39,875 bases of DNA from Methylobacter sp. (GTDB lineage Bacteria > Pseudomonadota > Gammaproteobacteria > Methylococcales > Methylomonadaceae), in assembly GCA_004299305.1 (NCBI GenBank), contig SCPZ01000085.1, positions 1 through 39,875 of the forward strand, written 5' to 3'. Below the pieces are notes generated by a model, which was given only the letters and a program-made list of their open reading frames with translations, did no database searches and had not been told where the DNA came from. The translations under genes were made by a program, and so were the position numbers. Positions within the stretch are counted from its first letter, which is position 1; every line of letters begins with the position of its first letter. Of this stretch, positions 27,833 through 37,219 are shown piece after piece.

Positions 27833-30022
27833 ATGATTCCAGACGAATATTTACAAACCTTTGTTGTCGAATGCAGGGAATTGCTCGAACAAATGGAAGA
27901 GGCCCTGTTAAGCGTAGAGCAGGCCGCAGAAGACCCTGAAATTATCAACGCCATCTTTCGGGCCGCCCATACCATCAAAGGTTCAGCCGGTATGTTCGGT
28001 ATCGACCCTATCGTGGCATTTACTCATGCCGCCGAAAGCGTTCTGGACCGGGTGCGTAGCGGCGAGATAGTCATGAGCCCTGAATTGGCGGCATTATTTA
28101 TCGCAGCGCACGACCATTTAAGCGTATTGATCAATCTCGTTGCCGAAGGCAGTGAGTCAAACAGTGACATCGACAGTAACGGTAAAAGTTTAATTGCGCA
28201 GTTGGAAACCTACCTGGGCGAAACCGTGGCGGAGCAAGCTGAAAGCTCGGGCGAAGTGCCATCAGTCCATCAGTCCAAGCTGGAGCGTGAACAAAGCGAT
28301 ATGGTTGGAACCGATCATTGGCATATATCCTTGCGTTTTGGCCCGGAGGTGTTCAGGAACGGCATGGACCCCTTTTCCTTCGTGCGTTGTCTGTCTTCCC
28401 TGGGCAGCATCGTGCAACTGGTGACCCTCATTGATGCGATTCCCGCCGCCGAACAAATGGACCCGGAAACCTGCTATCTGGGGTTTGAAATCAGCTTTAG
28501 CAGTGATGCCGATAAGCTCGCCATTGAGAGCATCTTTAATTTTGTACGTAGCGACTGCTTAATCCGTATCCTGCCGCCGCACAGCAAAGCCTCCGAATAC
28601 CAACGCCTGATTCGGGAATTGCCGGAGCAAGAAATGCGCTTGGGCGAAATCCTGATCAAGTGCGGCACCTTAACGCAGGAAGAATTGGAAAATATCCTAT
28701 ACCTTCAATCGGAACGCAAAGATGAACAGCAACAGCTTATCGGCGAAGTCCTGGTCGAACAACAGCTGGTTAGTCAGCCGGTGGTGGAAGCTGCACTGGA
28801 AAAACAAAAACAGGTTAAAGAAAACAAAAAAACCGAAGCCAGCCTGATCCGAGTCGATGCAGAAAAACTCGACGACCTGATCAACCTGGTCGGCGAACTG
28901 ATTATCGCCGGAGCCGGAACCAACCTGATCGCCCGACGCGCCAAAATGGCGGATCTTATCGAATCCACCGCCATCTTGTCGCGGCTGGTCGAAGAAGTCC
29001 GCGATTCAGCGCTGGCGTTGCGCATGGTGCCGATCGGCGGAACCTTCAATCGCTTCCAGCGTGTGGTGCATGATGTCAGCAAGGAATTGGGCAAAGAGAT
29101 TGATTTGGTTATCAGCGGCGCGGACACCGAACTTGATAAGACTGTTGTCGAAAAAATCGGCGACCCGCTGACCCATTTGGTGCGCAACGCGATGGATCAC
29201 GGCATAGAGCCTGCCGAGCTGCGTATTGCTCGCGGCAAACCGGTCAAAGGCACGCTCAAGCTCAACGCTTATCATGCCGCCGGCAGCATTGTCATCGAAG
29301 TCAGCGACGATGGCGGCGGCTTAAACAAAGAAAAAATCCTAAGCAAAGCCATAGAACGCGGCCTGATTACCGCAGGTACAAGCCTAAGCGACAAAGAAAT
29401 TTATAACTTGATCTTCGAACCCGGGTTCTCTACCGCTGAAGCAGTCAGCAACTTGTCCGGTCGCGGCGTCGGCATGGATGTGGTGCGTCGCAACATCCAG
29501 GCCTTAAGGGGTTCAATCGACCTGGATAGCGTAGAAGGCCAAGGCAGCACCATTCGTATTCGTCTGCCGCTAACCCTCGCTATTATCGATGGCTTCATGG
29601 TGGGCGTCGGCAACGCCGCTTATGTCATACCGCTGGATATGGTGGTCGAATGTGTCGAATTAAGGGCATGGGTCGGCGACGGGGGGGATGGGCAATACCT
29701 GAACCTGCGCGGCGAAGTACTGCCGTATCGACGCTTGCGCGACCATTTTGAGGTGGAAGGCGACACAGCACAACGCGAGAATGTCGTGGTAGTGCGCTAT
29801 GGCGAGCATAAGGCAGGATTGGTCGTTGACAAATTGATGGGTGAATTCCAGACCGTGATCAAACCGCTGGGCAAGTTGTTTAAAGGCGAAAAGAGCATCG
29901 GTGGCTTTACCATACTGGGCAGCGGCGAGGTCGCGTTGATTGTGGATGTACCGGGCTTGATGGCCCAGGTAGAACACGAAAGAGTGGAGAACGAGATGGC
30001 GCTTGCTGCGACATCAAAATAG
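27833..30022 (+). CDS. cheA: CheA histidine kinase with an MshEN-like insert
   Basis: This is the central kinase of the chemosensory array and should phosphorylate the adjacent CheY. Its 729 residues form an HPt domain with phospho-acceptor H46 in AAHTIKGSAGMFG, then a P2-like region around HISLRFGPEVFRNGMDP. An unusual stretch follows (269-325). It has two 24-residue motifs; the first, starting R269-L-G and ending at Q292, fits the cyclic-di-GMP-binding MshEN pattern, and the second is weaker. Next come the dimerisation helices (about 337-400), the ATP-binding domain with H448-L-V-R-N452, D492 in SDDGGG and GRGVGMDVV, and a C-terminal CheW-like P5 domain. It follows the STAS gene by 14 bases. 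Confidence 0.96.
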   Translation: MIPDEYLQTFVVECRELLEQMEEALLSVEQAAEDPEIINAIFRAAHTIKGSAGMFGIDPIVAFTHAAESVLDRVRSGEIVMSPELAALFIAAHDHLSVLINLVAEGSESNSDIDSNGKSLIAQLETYLGETVAEQAESSGEVPSVHQSKLEREQSDMVGTDHWHISLRFGPEVFRNGMDPFSFVRCLSSLGSIVQLVTLIDAIPAAEQMDPETCYLGFEISFSSDADKLAIESIFNFVRSDCLIRILPPHSKASEYQRLIRELPEQEMRLGEILIKCGTLTQEELENILYLQSERKDEQQQLIGEVLVEQQLVSQPVVEAALEKQKQVKENKKTEASLIRVDAEKLDDLINLVGELIIAGAGTNLIARRAKMADLIESTAILSRLVEEVRDSALALRMVPIGGTFNRFQRVVHDVSKELGKEIDLVISGADTELDKTVVEKIGDPLTHLVRNAMDHGIEPAELRIARGKPVKGTLKLNAYHAAGSIVIEVSDDGGGLNKEKILSKAIERGLITAGTSLSDKEIYNLIFEPGFSTAEAVSNLSGRGVGMDVVRRNIQALRGSIDLDSVEGQGSTIRIRLPLTLAIIDGFMVGVGNAAYVIPLDMVVECVELRAWVGDGGDGQYLNLRGEVLPYRRLRDHFEVEGDTAQRENVVVVRYGEHKAGLVVDKLMGEFQTVIKPLGKLFKGEKSIGGFTILGSGEVALIVDVPGLMAQVEHERVENEMALAATSK
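28637..28807 (+). other. Segment of cheA encoding the tandem MshEN-like motifs
   Basis: Motif one (residues 269-292) has R1, L2, G3, G10, L17, L21 and Q24, all the key positions of the MshEN half-motif. Motif two (302-325) keeps G3, L21 and Q24 but has Leu in place of R1, Gln in place of G10 and Val in place of L17. The linker is nine residues. In MshE and related ATPases this tandem module binds cyclic di-GMP; binding here is unproven. Confidence 0.6.
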
Positions 30023-30075
30023 TGAATAGATATGTGGGGCTTCCAATTTAGAGTGAGACGATTTTCGGGGCTGCT

Positions 30076-30104
30076 CTTGTTCCCACGCGGCGCGTGGGAA
30101 CAAG
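30076..30104. repeat. Perfect 13-bp hairpin CTTGTTCCCACGC / GCGTGGGAACAAG
   Basis: The arms at 30076-30088 and 30092-30104 are exact complements around the loop GGC. It sits 54 bases past the cheA stop. There is no T-tract, so it may stabilise the cheA mRNA 3' end or simply be a palindromic repeat. The word GTTCCCACGCG also begins the dispersed repeat at 39683. Confidence 0.7.
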
Positions 30105-30290
30105 GTAAAACGTTAGTAACGAGACTGCAAACCCCGTTCCGCTTGGAGGATCAAAATAGTAGGTAGGCGTGTAGGGCTTTCAATTTAAACGGGACGATTT
30201 TACAGATAACATCTTTTTAAGGAATGTTACCTGTTCCGGCTTAAGTTGGCAGCCAAAAAGAGAAAAAGCATGCGCAGCGTATCTACAGGG

Positions 30291-30317
30291 TTGGGCAACG
30301 GTGAGGTCGCGTTAATT
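30291..30317 (+). pseudogene. Relic of a cheA 3' end in a receptor leader
   Basis: These 27 bases match 29915-29941 inside cheA at 23 positions, and three of the four differences are silent. They translate as L-G-N-G-E-V-A-L-I against L-G-S-G-E-V-A-L-I in the CheA P5 domain. The frame continues for several residues toward the receptor start. A second copy lies at 34637-34663. Confidence 0.6.
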
Positions 30318-30351
30318 ATGCTGGTGAAATCAATCAATAAGGGGAATGGAA

Positions 30352-33300
30352 ATGTTTAAAAATATGAAAGTCGGGATGCGTCTCGGATTAGGTTTTTGTG
30401 TGGTGCTATTGCTAATGATCTGCATAATTTATAGCGGCATTAGCGGCATTAGCGGAATGGCGGCTCAGAATGACAGGATGGCGGAGATTGTTAATGAGAA
30501 CATCGTTAAAACCACGTTAAGTAATGCGATGTCCGAAAATATCTACATCGTTTCGCTCGCTCTACGTAACATTATTTTGATAACAGACGAAGCCGGCATG
30601 CAGGCGGAAATGGAAAAGCTGAATAAGGCCAGAGCCGCCTATAACAAAGCCAGGGAAGATTTGGAAAAGTTTCCGGTCAGCGAAAAAGGCAGGACAATCC
30701 GAAACAAAATCGACGCGGCCCTCGAAGCTGCTCGTGAAGCGAACAACAAGGTTATTGATCTGGGGAGAGCCAACAAAAATGCTGAGGCCACCGATGTTCT
30801 GCTGACTAGGGCTGCACCGCTGGTAGTCAAAGTGCAAGAAGCCCTTAATGAAAACCTGGAGCTTCAGGCGGAGAACAATAGCGAGGATGCCAAGACAGCA
30901 ATGGAAGCGTATAACGCGGCACGCAGCCTGATGTTTATTCTGGGCGGGATAGCACTGATCATGGGAGTGGGTATCGCCTTTTGGGTAACTCGCTCCATCA
31001 CGCTACCGTTGCTTATAGCGATGGATGTCGCCAAAAAAATTGCCGCAGGCGACCTGACATCCAACATTCAGGTTACCAGCAGCGATGAAACCGGCCAGTT
31101 ACTGGCCGAGATGAAAAACATGAGCGGCACGTTACATAAGCTGGTGTCCGAAATGAATCACATGTCGAGCGAGCACGACAAGGGTGACATCGACATCAAG
31201 ATTGAGGAAAGCAAATTCGAGGGCGCATTTAAGGAAATGGCCGAAGGCATCAATAATATGGTGTTCGGCCACATTGCCGTGAAGAAAAAAGCCATGGCCT
31301 GCATCAAGGAATTCGGCGAGGGTAACTTCGATGCCCCGTTGGAAAAATTTCCCGGTAAAAAAGCCTTCATTAACGAAACCATCGAGCAGGTGCGGACTAA
31401 TCTCAAGGGCTTAATCGCTGAGATTAACCACATGTCAGCGGAACACGACAAGGGTGATATCGACATCAAGATTGACGAGAGCAAATTTAAGAACGATTTT
31501 GCGCTGATGGCTACAGGCGTGAATAACATGGTGTTCGGCCATATCGCCGTGAAGAAAAAAGCCATGGCCTGCATCAAGGAGTTCGGCGAAGGCAACCTGA
31601 ACGCCCCGCTGGAAAAATTCCCCGGCAAGAAAGTGTTTATCAACGAAACCATTGAGCAGTTGCGCAGCAATCTTAAGCAGATCGTCGGGGAAATCCAGCA
31701 GATCGTCGCTGCCGCCAATAAGGGCGACTTCAGTATCAAGATAGATATGAACGGCAAGGCGGGCTTTACCAAGGAACTGTCCGAGTTGCTCAACCAACTG
31801 TCCGACACCGTCGATACCGCTTTCGATGACACCATCCGCGTGGCGAAAGCCTTGGCGCAAGGCGACCTGAGTCAGAAAGTCACCCGCGACTATCAGGGGG
31901 CTTTCAACGAAGTCAAGCAAAGCGTTAACACCACCGCCGACTCCCTAACCGGCATTGTCGCGGAGATCAAGAGCATCGTCGCCGCCGCCAACAAAGGTGA
32001 TTTCAGCACCAAGATGAACTTGAACGGCAAGGCGGGCTACACCAAGGAGCTATCCGAACTGCTCAACCAATTGTCCGACACCGTCGATACCGCCTTCGAG
32101 GACACCATCCGCGTGGCGAAAGCCTTGGCGCAAGGCGACCTGAGCCAGAAAGTCACCCGCGACTATCAGGGCGCTTACAACGAAGTCAAACAAAGCGTCA
32201 ACACCACCGCCGACTCCCTGACCGGCATCGTCGCGGAGATCAAGAGCATCGTCGCCGCCGCCAACAAAGGCGATTTCAGCACCAAGATGAACTTGAACGG
32301 CAAGGCGGGCTACACCAAGGAACTGTCCGAACTGCTCAATCAACTGTCCGACACCGTCGATACCGCCTTCGGGGACACCATCCGCGTGGCAAAAGCCTTG
32401 GCGCAAGGCGACCTGAGCCAGAAAGTCACCCGCGACTATCAGGGAGCTTACAACGAAGTCAAACAAAGCGTCAACACCACCGCCGACTCCCTGACCGGCA
32501 TTGTCGCGGAAATCAAGGACATCGTCGCCGCCGCCAACAAAGGCGATTTCAGCATCAAAATGGACCTGAGCGGCAAAGCGGGTTACACCAAGGAACTGTC
32601 CGAACTGCTCAACCAACTATCCAACACCGTCGATACCGCTTTCAAGGATACCATCCACGTGGCTCAGGCCCTGGAGCAAGGCGATTTGACACAGAAAGTC
32701 ACCCGCGATTATCAGGGGGCATTCGATCAAGTCAAGCAAAGCCTTAATAACACCGTCGCCAAGCTGTCGCAAGTTATCAGCGAAGTGAATAGCGCGGCTT
32801 CCAACATCGCATCGGCCAGTGAGGAAGTGTCCGCCACGGCGCAGAGCATGTCGCAAGCCACCAGCGAACAAGCCGCATCAGTGGAGGAAACCAGCGCCTC
32901 CGTCGAACAGATGTCGGCGTCGATCAACCAGAACACTGAAAATGCCAAGGTCACCGACGGCATGGCTACCCAAGCCAGCGGCGAGGCAGCGCAAGGCGGT
33001 GAAGCGGTTAAAAAGACCGTGAGCGCAATGAAGAGCATTGCCAATAAAATCGGCATCATCGACGATATTGCTTATCAAACCAACCTGTTGGCTTTGAACG
33101 CGGCGATTGAAGCCGCCCGAGCAGGAGAACACGGCAAAGGTTTTGCTGTGGTCGCCGCCGAAGTGCGCAAACTGGCTGAACGTAGCCAAGTTGCTGCACA
33201 GGAAATCGGCGAACTCGCCTCGGATAGTGTCGAAATGGCGGAAACCGCAGGCAAGCTGTTGGATACCATCGTGCCCTCAATCAAGAAAACCGCCGATCTG

Positions 33301-33600
33301 GTGCAGGAAATCGCGGCGGCTTCAGAAGAGCAATCGTCCGGTGTGAGCCAAATTAATTCCGCTATGGGCCAGCTTAACCAGATCACCCAACAGAATGCCA
33401 GTTCATCGGAAGAGTTGGCCGCCACCTCGGAAGAGATGAGCGGACAGGCCGAGCAGTTGCAGGATCTGATGAGCTTCTTTAGCGTGGCCGATAGAGGGCA
33501 TACGGTATCGGCTCCCAAGGTCAAACTTTCCAAATCGGCTTCTAAAAAAGCGGGATCGGCCAAACAGGCCTTTGATGATAGCGAATTCGTAAAATTCTAG
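30352..33600 (+). CDS. Large methyl-accepting chemotaxis protein with a poly-HAMP array
   Basis: This 1082-residue chemoreceptor is nearly twice the size of its relatives. The second ATG (30352) is chosen because it aligns with the MFKNMKVGM start of the paralogues and has a better ribosome-binding spacing than the ATG at 30346. Membrane segments near 11-34 and 191-214 flank a four-helix-bundle-like sensor, followed by a HAMP domain. Then come two 90-residue units (261-350, 351-440) with [15 protein letters not shown], and four 91-residue units (441-531, 532-622, 623-713, 714-804), each holding two HAMP-like segments. The signalling domain (about 805-1040) is nearly identical to those of the neighbouring receptors. 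The tail ends D-S-E-F-V-K-F. The array would place the signalling tip much farther from the membrane unless it folds back. Confidence 0.96.
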   Translation: MFKNMKVGMRLGLGFCVVLLLMICIIYSGISGISGMAAQNDRMAEIVNENIVKTTLSNAMSENIYIVSLALRNIILITDEAGMQAEMEKLNKARAAYNKAREDLEKFPVSEKGRTIRNKIDAALEAAREANNKVIDLGRANKNAEATDVLLTRAAPLVVKVQEALNENLELQAENNSEDAKTAMEAYNAARSLMFILGGIALIMGVGIAFWVTRSITLPLLIAMDVAKKIAAGDLTSNIQVTSSDETGQLLAEMKNMSGTLHKLVSEMNHMSSEHDKGDIDIKIEESKFEGAFKEMAEGINNMVFGHIAVKKKAMACIKEFGEGNFDAPLEKFPGKKAFINETIEQVRTNLKGLIAEINHMSAEHDKGDIDIKIDESKFKNDFALMATGVNNMVFGHIAVKKKAMACIKEFGEGNLNAPLEKFPGKKVFINETIEQLRSNLKQIVGEIQQIVAAANKGDFSIKIDMNGKAGFTKELSELLNQLSDTVDTAFDDTIRVAKALAQGDLSQKVTRDYQGAFNEVKQSVNTTADSLTGIVAEIKSIVAAANKGDFSTKMNLNGKAGYTKELSELLNQLSDTVDTAFEDTIRVAKALAQGDLSQKVTRDYQGAYNEVKQSVNTTADSLTGIVAEIKSIVAAANKGDFSTKMNLNGKAGYTKELSELLNQLSDTVDTAFGDTIRVAKALAQGDLSQKVTRDYQGAYNEVKQSVNTTADSLTGIVAEIKDIVAAANKGDFSIKMDLSGKAGYTKELSELLNQLSNTVDTAFKDTIHVAQALEQGDLTQKVTRDYQGAFDQVKQSLNNTVAKLSQVISEVNSAASNIASASEEVSATAQSMSQATSEQAASVEETSASVEQMSASINQNTENAKVTDGMATQASGEAAQGGEAVKKTVSAMKSIANKIGIIDDIAYQTNLLALNAAIEAARAGEHGKGFAVVAAEVRKLAERSQVAAQEIGELASDSVEMAETAGKLLDTIVPSIKKTADLVQEIAAASEEQSSGVSQINSAMGQLNQITQQNASSSEELAATSEEMSGQAEQLQDLMSFFSVADRGHTVSAPKVKLSKSASKKAGSAKQAFDDSEFVKF
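31132..31671 (+). repeat. Two 270-bp tandem units (variant HAMP pairs)
   Basis: Units begin at 31132 and 31402. Each encodes 90 residues with [31 protein letters not shown] and [10 protein letters not shown]. They are found only in this receptor within the window. Confidence 0.9.
31672..32763 (+). repeat. Four 273-bp tandem units encoding HAMP pairs
   Basis: Units begin at 31672, 31945, 32218 and 32491, exactly 273 bases apart. Each encodes [42 protein letters not shown] or close variants. The middle units are nearly identical at DNA level, so recombination could add or remove copies. The fourth shifts toward the [13 protein letters not shown] form that precedes the signalling domain in all four receptors. 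Confidence 0.95.
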
Positions 33601-33609
33601 GAGGCGGTC

Positions 33610-34140
33610 ATGCATGCAATCACAGCAGCTGTTCAGGAGTCGGAAGAAGCGCAGCAATATCTTACCTTTATGTTGAGCGGTAAGACCTATGCGGTAAGCA
33701 TAAGCCGTATCAAGGAGATTATTCAATACGGGCAAGTGACCGAAGTGCCGCGAATGCCGGATTTCATTCGCGGCGTGATTAACCTTCGGGGGGCCGTGGT
33801 GCCGGTGATCGACCTGGGCGTCCGTTTCGGCAAGCCGCCCACAGTGGAAGGGCGACGCAACTGCATCATTATTATTGAAGTGGAAATAGGAGGAGAAACC
33901 CAGAATGTCGGGGTGATGGTGGATGCGGTGAATGCAGTGTTGGAGATTCCAGCCGACGAGATCGAACCTGCGCCGACCTTCGGCGCCAATATCCATGCTG
34001 AGTTTATCGCCGGTATGGGCAAGGTCAACGGTAAGTTTGTGATCATCCTGAATATTCAGCATGTGCTGTCGACGGATGACATGGCTGCGCTGGCGGTGGT
34101 GGGTTCTGCATTACATGCCGATGTGGTGCAGGCTGAGTGA
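33610..34140 (+). CDS. cheW: CheW-type chemotaxis coupling protein
   Basis: This 176-residue single CheW domain couples the preceding receptor to CheA. It has the intact core [16 protein letters not shown] and closing GKFVIILNIQHVL. It starts nine bases after the receptor stop, with the Shine-Dalgarno AGGAGG overlapping that stop, the same junction as in the minus-strand cassette. It is the best candidate for the working adaptor of the main cluster, since the next copy (36592) has lost conserved residues and the last one (39659) is truncated. No further domain is present. Confidence 0.95.
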   Translation: MHAITAAVQESEEAQQYLTFMLSGKTYAVSISRIKEIIQYGQVTEVPRMPDFIRGVINLRGAVVPVIDLGVRFGKPPTVEGRRNCIIIIEVEIGGETQNVGVMVDAVNAVLEIPADEIEPAPTFGANIHAEFIAGMGKVNGKFVIILNIQHVLSTDDMAALAVVGSALHADVVQAE

Positions 34141-34179
34141 TGAGGCGTGGCATATAGCGGGACGATTTTACAGATAACC

Positions 34180-34254
34180 GGGAACGCCGAGCCCCAGCCA
34201 GATCGGCAATGTTGATAATTGCAGACACTCGCCAAGCAGGGGCTTGGCGTTCCC
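34180..34254. repeat. Inverted repeat with 16-bp arms
   Basis: GGGAACGCCGAGCCCC (34180-34195) pairs with GGGGCTTGGCGTTCCC (34239-34254) at 15 of 16 positions across a 43-base spacer. It follows the cheW stop by about 40 bases. Confidence 0.65.
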
Positions 34255-34360
34255 AGCCACCCACTTAAGACCAGTCTGAGGTTAAGCCTAGCAACTTGTT
34301 CCGTATTAAACGGAAAGCAAAAAAACTTATAGGTCAGGTTAGCGTACCTAGACAGGTTTT

Positions 34361-34440
34361 CTCGTTTCCACGCGCCATGCTCATCGTTATACACAAGTGT
34401 TTACGAGACACCGTCATCCTGGCAATTTCTGCCGGGATGA
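34361..34440 (+). repeat. Dispersed intergenic repeat copy
   Basis: It shares CTCGTTTCCACGCGC, TGCTCATCGTTATACACAAG and CGTCATCC...GCCGGGATGACG with the copies at 39683 and, inverted, at 151-277. Confidence 0.7.
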
Positions 34441-34456
34441 CGACTCTGGGAGTTTT

Positions 34457-34517
34457 CGCTAGTTCCCCTAAGCTCCAGCTTCCAACGAATTTCCAAGCTG
34501 GAGCTTGGGAACTAGCG
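34457..34517. repeat. Inverted repeat CGCTAGTTCCC...GGGAACTAGCG
   Basis: The left arm (from 34457) and right arm (to 34517) pair over about 25 bases with small gaps. Both contain the word AGCTCCAGCTT or its complement. Related words occur at 250-270 and in the hairpin at 37151-37180. Confidence 0.65.
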
Positions 34518-34636
34518 CAATTATATGAACCATCGGAACTTTCGACAGCATAAGCTGTCGGATTAGGCCTCCGTTGTTGAAAATCATATACAGGCGTGCG
34601 GTAGTGACTTACGCAATCCAGTTACCCCGATCAGGG

Positions 34637-34663
34637 CTTGGCAACGGTGAGGCTACGTTAATT
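34637..34663 (+). pseudogene. Second relic of a cheA 3' end in a receptor leader
   Basis: This is homologous to 30291-30317 and to cheA 29915-29941. It reads L-G-N-G-E-A-T-L-I in frame. The shared stretch continues through ATCAATAAGGGGAAT to the receptor start, so the whole leader was duplicated with the receptor. Confidence 0.55.
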
Positions 34664-34698
34664 ACGCTGGTGATATTAATCAATAAGGGGAATAAAAA

Positions 34699-36582
34699 AT
34701 GTTTAAAAATATGAAAGTCGGGATGCGTTTAGGATTAGGTTTTTGTGTGGTGCTATTGTTGATGATCGGCATAATTTACAGCGCCGTTAACGGCATGTCG
34801 GCTCAGGATGATAAGCTCGATGAGATCGTTAATCAGAACATCTATAAAACCGCGTTAAGCAATACGATGTCCGAGAATGTCCACATTGTTACGCGCATTA
34901 TGCGTACCATAGTTTTGTTAGATGATCGCGCCGCCATGCAGGCGGAAAAGGAGAAACTGGATAAGGCGCGAGCCGCCTATAACAAGGCCAGGGAAGATCT
35001 GGATAAGACCCCGGCCAGTGAAAGAGGCAAGGCCATCCGTAAAGCTATCGATGAAGCCGCTACGAATGGCCGTGATGCGAACAACAAAGTCATCGAACTG
35101 GCGTTTGCCGATAAAGATGCGGAAGCCTTGCAGTTGTTGATGAGTACGGCTGCGCCGCTGGTGGATAAATGGCAGGAAGCCCTTAATGACAATCTGGAAC
35201 TTCAGGCAGAGAACAACAGCGAGGATGCCAAAGCGGCAACGGAAGCTTACAACGCGTCACGCACCCTGATGTTCACCTTGGGCGGGATAGCTCTGATCAT
35301 GGGGGTGGGTATCGCCTTCTGGGTGACGCGCTCCATCACACTGCCGCTGAGCATGGCTATGGATGTCGCCAAAAAAATCGCCGCAGGCGACCTGACGACG
35401 AAGATCGAAGCGACTTCTATTGATGAGACGGGGCAATTGCTGGCCGCCATGAAAGTAATGCAAGATGGCCTGACCGGCATCGTCGCGGAAATCAAGAACC
35501 TCGTCGCATCCGCGAACAAAGGCGATTTCAGCGCCAAAATGAACCTGAACGGCAAGGCGGGCTACACCAAGGAATTGTCCGAATTGCTTAATCAACTGTC
35601 CGACACCGTCGATACCGCTTTCCAGGACACCATTCAAGTGGCTCAGGCTCTGGAGCAAGGCGACTTGACGCAGACAGTCACCCGCAACTATCAGGGGGCG
35701 TTTGATCAAGTCAAGCAAAGTCTCAATAACACTGTCGCCAAGCTGTCGCAAGTCATCAGCGAAGTGAATGGCGCTGCTACCAATATCGCATCGGCCAGTG
35801 AGGAGGTAAGTTCCACTGCGCAGAGTATGAGTCAGGCAACCAGCGAGCAGGCGGCTAGCGTGGAAGAAACCAGCGCCTCTGTCGAACAGATGTCGGCGTC
35901 TATCAACCAGAACACTGAAAACGCCAAAGTCACTGACGGTATGGCTACCCAGGCCAGCAGCGATGCGGCTCAAGGCGGTGAAGCAGTTAAAAAGACTGTG
36001 AGCGCGATGAAGAGTATTGCAGGCAAAATCGGCATCATTGATGACATTGCTTACCAAACCAACCTGTTAGCTTTGAACGCGGCGATTGAAGCGGCCCGAG
36101 CCGGCGAGCACGGTAAGGGCTTTGCTGTGGTCGCCGCCGAAGTGCGCAAACTGGCTGAACGTAGCCAAGTCGCCGCACAGGAAATCGGTGAACTCGCCTC
36201 CGATAGTGTCGAGATGGCGGAAAGCGCTGGCAAACTGTTGGATACCATCGTGCCTTCAATCAAGAAAACCGCCGATTTGGTGCAGGAAATTTCGGCGGCC
36301 TCTGAAGAGCAATCAGCAGGCGTAGCTCAAATCAATACCGCTATGGGGCAGCTTAACCAGATCACCCAGCAAAATGCCAGTTCGTCGGAACAGTTGGCCG
36401 CCACCTCGGAAGAGATGAGCGGACAGGCAGAGCAGTTGCAGGAACTCATGGGCTTCTTTACTGTGGTCAACAGTACCCGTAAGGTATCGGGGACTCCCAA
36501 GGCTACACCTTCCAAACCTGCTTCTAGAAAAACGGCGGCAGCAAAACGGGGATTTGATGATGGCGAATTCGTAAAATTCTAG
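34699..36582 (+). CDS. Methyl-accepting chemotaxis protein, 4HB sensor, one HAMP-pair unit
   Basis: This is a 627-residue chemoreceptor, the same length as the minus-strand receptor at 944-2827 and similar throughout. Membrane segments near 11-31 and 189-211 flank a helical periplasmic sensor of about 155 residues whose sequence has diverged most. A HAMP domain and one 91-residue HAMP-pair unit (258-348) follow. The signalling domain has [20 protein letters not shown] at the tip. The tail ends D-G-E-F-V-K-F, fitting the CheR-tether pattern. Its leader ATCAATAAGGGGAATAAAAA is shared with the receptor at 30352. It is followed after nine bases by the decayed cheW. Confidence 0.96.
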   Translation: MFKNMKVGMRLGLGFCVVLLLMIGIIYSAVNGMSAQDDKLDEIVNQNIYKTALSNTMSENVHIVTRIMRTIVLLDDRAAMQAEKEKLDKARAAYNKAREDLDKTPASERGKAIRKAIDEAATNGRDANNKVIELAFADKDAEALQLLMSTAAPLVDKWQEALNDNLELQAENNSEDAKAATEAYNASRTLMFTLGGIALIMGVGIAFWVTRSITLPLSMAMDVAKKIAAGDLTTKIEATSIDETGQLLAAMKVMQDGLTGIVAEIKNLVASANKGDFSAKMNLNGKAGYTKELSELLNQLSDTVDTAFQDTIQVAQALEQGDLTQTVTRNYQGAFDQVKQSLNNTVAKLSQVISEVNGAATNIASASEEVSSTAQSMSQATSEQAASVEETSASVEQMSASINQNTENAKVTDGMATQASSDAAQGGEAVKKTVSAMKSIAGKIGIIDDIAYQTNLLALNAAIEAARAGEHGKGFAVVAAEVRKLAERSQVAAQEIGELASDSVEMAESAGKLLDTIVPSIKKTADLVQEISAASEEQSAGVAQINTAMGQLNQITQQNASSSEQLAATSEEMSGQAEQLQELMGFFTVVNSTRKVSGTPKATPSKPASRKTAAAKRGFDDGEFVKF

Positions 36583-36591
36583 GAGGCGGTC

Positions 36592-37167
36592 ATGCATGCA
36601 ATCACACCTGCTGCGCAGACGTTATCGGCAGCTATTCAGGAGCAGGAAGAACTTACCTTTATGTCGAGCGGGAAAAACTATGTCACAAGTATCAGCCGCA
36701 TTCAATATGCTCAAGTGGCCGAAGTGCCGCAGCTGCCTGGTTTTATTTGCGGCGTGATTAACTTGGGCGGAGCCGTGGTGCCGGTGATTGATTTGAGCGT
36801 GTGTTTTGGCAAACCATCTGTAGGGCGGCGTAACTGCATCATCATTGAAGTGGCAATAGAGGAAGAGACTCATAGTGTCAGGGTGATGGTCGACGCGGTG
36901 CTGGAGATTCCAGGCAGTGAGATTGAACCGGTTTCCAGCTTCGGCGCCAACTTTATTGGCGGAATAGGCGAGAGCAATGGCAAGTTTTTGATGGTCTTTA
37001 ATATTCATCAGCTGTTATCGATGGATGATATGGAGGTCTTGACTATGGTGGGATCTGCTTCGATTGCCGAACTGATGGCGGTCGGGGCGATAAATATTAG
37101 ATTGGAACAGGCTGTAGAGTGCGCACTGCGCACCTTTTTAGGCTTTTGCACAGGTTCCCAAGTTTGA
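36592..37167 (+). CDS. Degenerate CheW-like protein
   Basis: This is a paralogue of the cheW at 33610, with clear signs of decay or divergence over its 191 residues. Several short in-frame deletions have removed residues: the K-E-I-I stretch after SRI, three residues before G-R-R-N-C, two in the D-A-V-L-E-I-P strand, and the IHAE of the ANIHAEFI loop. The conserved Arg of N-L-R-G is now Gly ([14 protein letters not shown]). About 20 extra C-terminal residues (ending [10 protein letters not shown]) run into a palindromic repeat, and the stop codon lies in its loop. The frame is still open and the ribosome-binding site intact, so a protein may be made. Binding to CheA or receptors is doubtful. 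Confidence 0.8.
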   Translation: MHAITPAAQTLSAAIQEQEELTFMSSGKNYVTSISRIQYAQVAEVPQLPGFICGVINLGGAVVPVIDLSVCFGKPSVGRRNCIIIEVAIEEETHSVRVMVDAVLEIPGSEIEPVSSFGANFIGGIGESNGKFLMVFNIHQLLSMDDMEVLTMVGSASIAELMAVGAINIRLEQAVECALRTFLGFCTGSQV

Positions 37168-37180
37168 GCTTGGAAACCTG
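37151..37180 (+). repeat. Hairpin overlapping the stop of the degenerate cheW
   Basis: CAGGTTCCCAAG (37151-37162) pairs with CTTGGAAACCTG (37169-37180) at 11 of 12 positions around TTTGAG. The gene's TGA is at 37165-37167 within the loop. The T-rich run TTATTTTTC follows ten bases later, so partial termination is possible. The sequence belongs to the same family as the inverted repeat at 34457-34517. Confidence 0.65.
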
Positions 37181-37219
37181 CATGAATTGTTATTTTTCAT
37201 TTATCAGGGAGTAAATACT

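Larger units (their letters stand above)
30023..30351. other. Gene-free stretch between cheA and the largest receptor
   Basis: It holds a perfect 13-bp hairpin (30076-30104), a 21-base string at 30190-30210 that recurs exactly at 34158-34178, and a relic of a cheA 3' end (30291-30317). The words GTGGGGCTTCCAATTTA and GTAGGGCTTTCAATTTA form a degenerate direct repeat near 30032 and 30170. Confidence 0.6.
34141..34698. other. Gene-free stretch packed with inverted repeats
   Basis: In order it holds: the 21-base string shared with 30190-30210 (at 34158-34178); an inverted repeat at 34180-34254; a dispersed-repeat copy at about 34361-34440; an inverted repeat at 34457-34517; and a cheA relic plus receptor leader (34637-34698). 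The open frame at 34296-34553 is translated repeat sequence and is not called. Confidence 0.65.

Noticed and set aside
32050-32616. Long open frames on the minus strand opposite the HAMP arrays (also at 31158-31920, 35257-36057 and 38444-39124)
   Set aside because: They mirror the repetitive codon pattern of the receptors, repeat with the 273-bp units, and have no ribosome-binding sites or family similarity.
31132-32763. Regular tandem repeats considered as a CRISPR array
   Set aside because: The units are 270-273 bp, coding throughout, with no spacer structure and no cas genes nearby.
34296-34553. Plus-strand 85-codon frame in the intergenic repeats
   Set aside because: It reads straight through two palindromic repeats and has no independent support.
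37187-37219. TTG start giving a longer form of the last receptor
   Set aside because: The ATG at 37220 has a good ribosome-binding site and places the basic residues and first membrane segment in the usual receptor layout.
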